This document shows, piece by piece, positions 4,947 through 9,368 of a stretch of DNA of 9,368 nt. The stretch comes from Lachnospiraceae bacterium (GTDB lineage: Bacteria > Bacillota_A > Clostridia > Lachnospirales > Lachnospiraceae). Within the stretch, counting starts at the first letter, position 1; each line of letters begins with the position of its first letter. The stretch covers positions 1-9,368 of the forward strand of contig JAGACI010000078.1 in the NCBI GenBank assembly GCA_017614185.1, read 5' to 3'. The notes under the pieces were generated by a model. The model was not told where the DNA came from. It was given only the letters and a program-made list of their open reading frames with translations, and made no database searches. The translations under genes and the position numbers were made by a program.

Positions 4947-6971
4947 ATGGCAACCTCAATATTTGAACTTTTTGGCACAATAATGGTAGACAATACCAAA
5001 GCCGATGAATCATTGACAAAAACTGAAAAGAAAGCCGGCTCTCTGGCTGAAAAGTTCGCCGGAGGGATGAAGAAGGTGGCAGCGTTCGGCGCTTCATGTG
5101 TGGCACTTGGTACCGCAGCCGTGACTGGAGTGACAAAGCTTGCGAGCGGTACGGCTGAAGCTCTTGACGTAGTAGATAAGGCTTCGCAGCGCATGCAGCT
5201 GAGTACGGATTCGTATCAGGAACTTGCACACGTTACAAACCTGTGCGGAGTCGAGATGTCGACACTTGAAAAGGCAGCCAAACAGCTTGATGACGGTGTC
5301 ACACTTGACCAGGCTCTCGATGAAATATACGCCCTTAACACAGCAGAAGAGAGAGCTGCCAAGGCAGCAGAGCTTTTCGGGGATTCTGTAGCTTACCAGC
5401 TGACACCGATGCTGAATGAGACCGGTGATTCTATGGCAAGTATGCGTCAGGAAGCTCATGACCTTGGGCTTGTAGTGTCTGAGGATGCGGTAAAATCCGG
5501 AGCAAGCCTGAACGATACTCTGTACAAATTAAAAGCATCACTCGGGGGTATGGTGACACAGCTGGGTGCGAGCCTTATGCCGGTAGTACAGAAGTTTGCC
5601 GATTTACTCCTAAAGTATATGCCGAAGATTCAGGAAATCTTTGACAGGCTTAGCCCGATACTTGAGGATATGTTTGACAAACTGATGCCGCCTATCATGG
5701 ATCTTGTTGATGCGGTATTGCCTGTAATATTCGACATACTGGAAGCGCTGATGCCGATATTTACGCAGATAGTGGAAGCGGTGCTCCCGATAATCACGGA
5801 CCTTATCAGCAAGCTTGCACCAATACTGGGACAGATAGCGGAAAGAGTAATGCCGCTTATAGCAGACCTGCTCGGAGCGATAGTGCCGATACTTGATGCG
5901 GTATGGCCGCTTATATCGACCCTGCTTGACCTGGCATTGAGCTTATTGGATCCCCTGCTCAAACTTGTAGAGAATCTGCTGCCGCCGATAACTACGCTGA
6001 TTCAGGGACTTACTCCGATAATTGAACTTCTGGCTTCAATACTGACACCTATCGTGGAACTTGTAAGCACCGTACTTGCACCGGTACTTGATGTGATAGT
6101 AGTACTACTCACTCCACTCACATCTGCACTGCAGATATTAAATCCGGTGCTTGAAGTGCTTAACGGTATATTAAAGCCGATACTCGATGTAATCAACCTG
6201 ATACTTACTCCCGTAATGGATTTTGTAAACTTCCTGTTCGGGGACATAACCAGCGGAGTCGAAGGAGTAAACAGTTCACTCGGAGACGGAGGACTTCTCG
6301 GAAGCCTTGGCAGCGTTTCAAGCTTCCTGTTTGGAGACTTCTCAGATGCGTTTGACCTTCTGGGCGGTGTAGTCGGTGAAGCTACAAGCCTTATAGGTGA
6401 TGCATTCAGCGGCATTGTAAACTTTATCAGCGATCCTAAAAAAGCCCTGGGCGATTTCTTCGACTGGGCAGGAAACAAGCTTACAACGTTAAAGGACAGT
6501 CTGTCAACGATAGTATCCGGTATCGGAGAATTGATAGAGAACAAGAAGGAACAGGAGCGGATTAAGGAGACACAGCAGAAGATAGCTCAGCAGAAAGACG
6601 AAAAGAGAGCTGAAGGCTGGCGATTCGTTGACATGGGAAACGGCTCATCCTGGGTAACAAGGGTTGACGCTCCGGAATATCAGCAGTATCTGCAGGAACA
6701 CGGATATACTGATGAAACCGTTCCACAGCTTGCAGAAGGTGCAGTCCTTGAACCAAACAAACCGTTCCTTGCGGTAGTCGGCGACCAGCAGCAGGGTACG
6801 AACGTTGAAGCTCCTCTTGAGACCATCAAGCAGGCGGTAAGGGAAGAACTGGAACAGATAGTAGTAAATGTATTGATTAACATACAGAATGATACCGACA
6901 AACTGTATGATGCAATGGTGGAGAGAAGCTGGACGGAAAGACAGAGGACTTCCACGGTACAGTTTGGTTAA
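4947..6971 (+). CDS. Tape measure protein
   Basis: 674-residue protein that sets tail length and helps DNA ejection; it fills the tail tube lumen. The N-terminus (residues 1-45) reads as a typical tape measure start (IFELFGTIMVDNTKADESL, then a Lys/Ala-rich helix), followed by a hydrophobic Ala/Gly/Val segment at about 44-64 that could insert into membrane. Residues 80-210 are helical. Residues 226-431 are a highly hydrophobic array of 11-residue repeats with proline in phase. A Gly/Ser-rich segment follows (about 436-465), then amphipathic helices, a charged Gln/Lys/Glu helix (530-555) and a conserved-looking C-terminal module with LAEGAVLEPNKPFLAVVGDQ and EAPLETIKQAVREEL, frequent at the end of clostridial phage tape measures. 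No lysozyme or peptidase domain is visible. GGGAG (4937-4941) precedes the ATG by 5 bases. With 1.5 angstrom per helical residue, the tail would be roughly 100 nm (inference). Confidence 0.93.
   Translation: MATSIFELFGTIMVDNTKADESLTKTEKKAGSLAEKFAGGMKKVAAFGASCVALGTAAVTGVTKLASGTAEALDVVDKASQRMQLSTDSYQELAHVTNLCGVEMSTLEKAAKQLDDGVTLDQALDEIYALNTAEERAAKAAELFGDSVAYQLTPMLNETGDSMASMRQEAHDLGLVVSEDAVKSGASLNDTLYKLKASLGGMVTQLGASLMPVVQKFADLLLKYMPKIQEIFDRLSPILEDMFDKLMPPIMDLVDAVLPVIFDILEALMPIFTQIVEAVLPIITDLISKLAPILGQIAERVMPLIADLLGAIVPILDAVWPLISTLLDLALSLLDPLLKLVENLLPPITTLIQGLTPIIELLASILTPIVELVSTVLAPVLDVIVVLLTPLTSALQILNPVLEVLNGILKPILDVINLILTPVMDFVNFLFGDITSGVEGVNSSLGDGGLLGSLGSVSSFLFGDFSDAFDLLGGVVGEATSLIGDAFSGIVNFISDPKKALGDFFDWAGNKLTTLKDSLSTIVSGIGELIENKKEQERIKETQQKIAQQKDEKRAEGWRFVDMGNGSSWVTRVDAPEYQQYLQEHGYTDETVPQLAEGAVLEPNKPFLAVVGDQQQGTNVEAPLETIKQAVREELEQIVVNVLINIQNDTDKLYDAMVERSWTERQRTSTVQFG
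5622..6239 (+). repeat. 33-bp-periodic array encoding 11-residue proline-phased repeats
   Basis: Within the tape measure gene, prolines fall at residues 226, 237, 248, 259, 270, 281, 292, 303 and 314, exactly 11 apart; one turn is skipped at 325, then they resume at 336, 347, 357, 368, 379, 390, 400, 411 and 422. A typical unit is PIITDLISKLA or PVIFDILEALM: Pro, two aliphatics, polar, then hydrophobics at a helical spacing. About 18 units are present. The units are conserved at protein level and only loosely at DNA level, so the array is old or under coding selection. Confidence 0.9.
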
Positions 6972-6991
6972 AAAGATTTAGGAGGCAGCAG

Positions 6992-7414
6992 ATGGCACTG
7001 ACGACCGATGATTATCTTATAAAGCTTGGCAGCAGCACCAAAATACCAAACAGATATATTGATAAGGACAGCTATAACGCGGATACGGAAAGAGTGGTAG
7101 CCAACCGGTTCACAAATGCCAACGGGGCAAGCTTTGAGAAATATTATCCAAACGAAAGACTGAAGGTGTCCTTCTCTACCTCGAATCTGACAAAGAATGA
7201 CTGGGACACTATCATAGGATATTTTAACAGCAACATGATCACAAATACTGATGATGTGATGGTTACGGCATGGGTGCCCAAGCGCGGACAGTACGTGTAC
7301 CAAAGGTGTAAGGTGTCCGGGCTTGCACCCACCCTCCACAAAGAAAGCTACAGGTACGATGGCATTTATAATCCGGTAAAGATCATGCTCACCGGATATG
7401 CAAGGAGCGAATAA
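6992..7414 (+). CDS. Small distal tail-type protein (function by position)
   Basis: 140-residue protein directly after the tape measure, where siphoviruses encode the distal tail or tail-tip adaptor. It is strand-rich, with segments such as DTERVVANRFTNANG, YYPNERLKVSFSTSNLTKND and YNPVKIMLTGYARSE. The pattern of an R-x-T/R-N-A-N-G motif, a strand, then L-T-x-x-D-W and a C-terminal beta strand recalls the small DUF6711-like tail proteins found in this slot in clostridial prophages; I cannot confirm the family without a profile search. AGGAGG (6980-6985) sits 6 bases before the ATG. The gene's TAA stop shares one base with the next start (TAATG), so the pair is likely co-translated and the proteins probably interact in the tip. 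Confidence 0.7.
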   Translation: MALTTDDYLIKLGSSTKIPNRYIDKDSYNADTERVVANRFTNANGASFEKYYPNERLKVSFSTSNLTKNDWDTIIGYFNSNMITNTDDVMVTAWVPKRGQYVYQRCKVSGLAPTLHKESYRYDGIYNPVKIMLTGYARSE

Positions 7415-9368
7415 TGGTCACATACAGCTATGAGAATCTTTTTACAGAGCATTTTGCGGCGGATTTTCTGATAGTGGATATAAATGCCACCGTCACGATA
7501 AATGCCGGCATAATGCCAACTGTGAGCGGCGAAGCATTCAAGATTGACAACAATCTTTTAAAATCCGAGAGCATCAAGCTTCAGGAATCACTCTGTTCTG
7601 AAAAAAATCTGAAATTCGGAAAGATAGAGGCTTCAAAGCTCACTTTTTCGTTTAAGAATGACGCTTCAATACCTACAGACCTGACTACTGAGGAGATTGA
7701 CGTATATCTTTTCTTCAACTACAATTCAACCACTCTTTTCAAAGTCGGGAGATACACGATAGACAGCGACAAATACTCCGATAACAACTATGTCCGTACT
7801 ATAACCGCATACGATATAAACTACTACCTAAAAAATCAGGATGTATCATCGTGGTATTACAGATATTTTGGTGACGGCCAGAAGCACATGATAGGGCTTA
7901 CAATACTGAACCTTTTTAACTGGCTGCGTGATCCTAACGATGAATATGATGACAGCCCGAAGATAAACGTACAGATTGAATCGGGATACAACCTCTGCAA
8001 TGGTACTTTCCTGCTTGGAAAGACCATAGAAAGCGACGAGATAACCTTTGAATACTTTATGCAGAGGCTTTTAGAGTTCAATGGTGCATTCGGACACATA
8101 AACAGACAGGGGAAATTCGAATTCGTGACAATGGAGTGGTATGATGCGGAACCGGTAAGGATCATAACGAATGATGACCGCATACCTCCTACAGAGCATG
8201 ACATAGTGTCTACATGGGGCATAGGCGGCATTGATGTATATGACGGTGATAATATCCGCAGGTTCAAGATAAGAAATACGAACAAAAAGCATCCTTCGGT
8301 GTACAAGATAGTGGATTCGTTCGTACTGGCCGACAGGAAAAAAGGTGACTCCGATACGAAGGAAGCTCTGAAAAAGCTGCATAATGTAATACACCACCTG
8401 AATTATAAATCGTGTAATGTGAGCAGCACCGGTGACCTGTGCGTGGAAGTCGGCGACAGGATAAACATAAACGTGCTCCCTGATGAGGGAGAATCACGCG
8501 GATGGTTCAGATCGTACGCTTTAGAGAGAACTTTCTCGGGCATTCAGGGAATGACCGATATTTATAGATCAAAAGGCGATAAGAAGCAACCCAAATATGA
8601 GATAAACACAAATACTGCTCACAGCGGTGACAGTGACCTGGGTACGGACGGATCAGACGGAGTATCGTTCATAGATGACGATCACGACCAGCATTTCTGC
8701 GAGATAATCAGGAATATAGGCAAGATAGTACTTGATGAACCGTCTGATGTAGAATGTGTATATGATGACGGGGACATGGAAGTCAAGCTCAAATGGACGG
8801 ATCCCGACGATATCACATCAGCTGTTCCTAAGGATGCCACATGGGCAGGTACGGTGGTCGTAAGAAAAGAAGGCTCTCCACCCCGACACAGATGGGATGA
8901 CTGTACACTGATAGTCAATTCAACTACCAGAGACGCTTACAAGAACACTTACCTGATAGACAACACCATTGAAGAGGACAAACAGTACTATTACGGCATA
9001 TTCCCGTATCATATCAAGAATGGTGAGGAATGGTACCGCTTTACGAAGAAAATCAGCGTAAACACGTCGAAATTCATCGATGCGCCGACAATTCTCTCTG
9101 CAGTGCCGCTGGTACCGAATACGGAACAGAACAACCGGAGCGTGACCCGGGCAGCAGAAGAATCTGTGGAAAACGCAACCGGGGAAACAGAGAACACAAG
9201 GGCAGCAGAAGAAGAGACGGTAGAGAACTACGGTGCAAGGGTGACATATTATATACCGGCTCTGGCTTCGGGCTCCTACGAATATGCGAAACTACTTTAC
9301 AAACAGGGCAGGATACCGAAAAGCGTGGAAGACGGTACGGCTGTTGACCTGGATACTTTCGGAACCAA
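7414..9368 (+). CDS. Large tail-tip / receptor-binding structural protein with fibronectin-III-like domains (3' partial)
   Basis: An uninterrupted frame runs from the ATG at 7414 to the end of the window (651 codons, no stop seen), so the protein is longer than shown. AAGGAG at 7402-7407 supports the start. Residues 1 to about 140 form a beta-rich domain with SESIKLQESLCSEKNLKFGK, FKVGRYTIDSDKYSDN and TITAYDINYYLKN, a pattern common in tail-associated (Tal-like) hub proteins of clostridial siphophages. A middle part (about 150-385) continues this hub. An acidic linker (about 400-430) precedes a fibronectin-III-like domain at roughly 443-550 (VKLKWTDPDDI, GTVVVRKEGSPP, YYYGIFPYH). A second such domain begins at about 555 and carries an acidic repeat insert (578-605), then YEYAKLLYKQGRIPKSVEDG. 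No peptidase or lysozyme motif appears in the visible part. The likely role is at the tail tip, contacting the host surface; this is inference from position and domains. Confidence 0.78.
   Translation, partial: MVTYSYENLFTEHFAADFLIVDINATVTINAGIMPTVSGEAFKIDNNLLKSESIKLQESLCSEKNLKFGKIEASKLTFSFKNDASIPTDLTTEEIDVYLFFNYNSTTLFKVGRYTIDSDKYSDNNYVRTITAYDINYYLKNQDVSSWYYRYFGDGQKHMIGLTILNLFNWLRDPNDEYDDSPKINVQIESGYNLCNGTFLLGKTIESDEITFEYFMQRLLEFNGAFGHINRQGKFEFVTMEWYDAEPVRIITNDDRIPPTEHDIVSTWGIGGIDVYDGDNIRRFKIRNTNKKHPSVYKIVDSFVLADRKKGDSDTKEALKKLHNVIHHLNYKSCNVSSTGDLCVEVGDRININVLPDEGESRGWFRSYALERTFSGIQGMTDIYRSKGDKKQPKYEINTNTAHSGDSDLGTDGSDGVSFIDDDHDQHFCEIIRNIGKIVLDEPSDVECVYDDGDMEVKLKWTDPDDITSAVPKDATWAGTVVVRKEGSPPRHRWDDCTLIVNSTTRDAYKNTYLIDNTIEEDKQYYYGIFPYHIKNGEEWYRFTKKISVNTSKFIDAPTILSAVPLVPNTEQNNRSVTRAAEESVENATGETENTRAAEEETVENYGARVTYYIPALASGSYEYAKLLYKQGRIPKSVEDGTAVDLDTFGT
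9145..9228 (+). repeat. Short in-frame direct repeat in the tail-tip gene
   Basis: Two copies, at 9145-9174 and 9196-9228, encode TRAAEESVEN and TRAAEEETVEN, separated by the short spacer ATGETEN and starting 51 bases apart. The core gggcagcagaaga is shared exactly. The repeat lies in an acidic, probably disordered insert inside the second fibronectin-III-like domain. Confidence 0.75.

Noticed and set aside
4600..5229. 209-residue minus-strand open frame opposite the chaperone and tape measure start
   Set aside because: Composition (Ser, Leu, Pro, His, Cys mix) looks like an antisense shadow; it spans two well-supported plus-strand genes and their junction.
5630..6544. Minus-strand frames rich in Ser, Ile and Thr opposite the tape measure repeats
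   Set aside because: Their apparent repeats (I-G-x-S-x-S-x-I) are the reverse image of the 33-bp periodic tape measure array, not an independent gene.
7857..8306. 149-residue minus-strand frame inside the tail-tip gene
   Set aside because: It is antisense to a continuous 651-codon frame with recognisable tail domains and has no start signal of its own.
9030..9347. Plus-strand frame of 105 residues near the window end
   Set aside because: It is an out-of-frame reading of the tail-tip gene, full of Arg/Cys/Gly runs, without a ribosome binding site.

Overview
This window is part of the late structural region of a tailed, siphovirus-type bacteriophage, most likely a temperate phage or prophage of a Bacillota host, probably a Lachnospiraceae-like clostridium. 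The evidence for this is one tightly packed plus-strand operon with HK97-like gene order, strong AGGAGG-type ribosome binding sites before most genes, moderate GC content, heavy use of AGA/AGG arginine codons, and tail proteins in a style common in gut Clostridia prophages. The host assignment is inference. No integrase, repressor, attachment site, tRNA, lysis gene, CRISPR array or insertion sequence is visible. There is no gene-free stretch longer than about 80 bases.

Layout from left to right. Head: end of the portal protein (1-274), prohead protease (267-890) and major capsid protein (887-2056). A strong GC-rich RNA hairpin (2082-2114) follows the capsid gene. Neck and completion genes: head-tail connector (2132-2425), head-tail adaptor (2418-2717), HK97 gp10-like protein (2714-3184) and a probable tail-completion protein (3177-3557). 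Next comes the major tail protein (3568-4185), followed by a textbook intrinsic terminator (4204-4242). Tail assembly: chaperone gpG (4265-4597), which continues by an apparent programmed -1 frameshift at a run of seven T into a second frame (to 4896). The tape measure protein (4947-6971) carries a long array of 11-residue proline-phased repeats. Tail tip: a small distal-tail-type protein (6992-7414) and a large tail-tip protein with fibronectin-III-like domains (7414 to the window edge, open).

How the genes work together. The portal, protease and capsid protein build and mature the procapsid. The connector, adaptor, gp10-like and completion proteins close the head and join it to the tail. 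The major tail protein polymerises into the tube around the tape measure, helped by the chaperone pair gpG/gpGT. The last two genes form the tip that meets the host cell. Adjacent genes overlap by 1 to 8 bases in many places, which suggests translational coupling. The two real breaks in the chain, after the capsid and after the major tail protein, each hold an RNA hairpin. These are the two proteins needed in the highest copy number.

I did not find an unknown defence system or other exotic cargo. The most substantive observations are the frameshift signal, the two hairpins that appear to partition expression, the tape measure repeat array, the contrast in isoleucine codon use, and an acidic repeat insert in the tail-tip protein.
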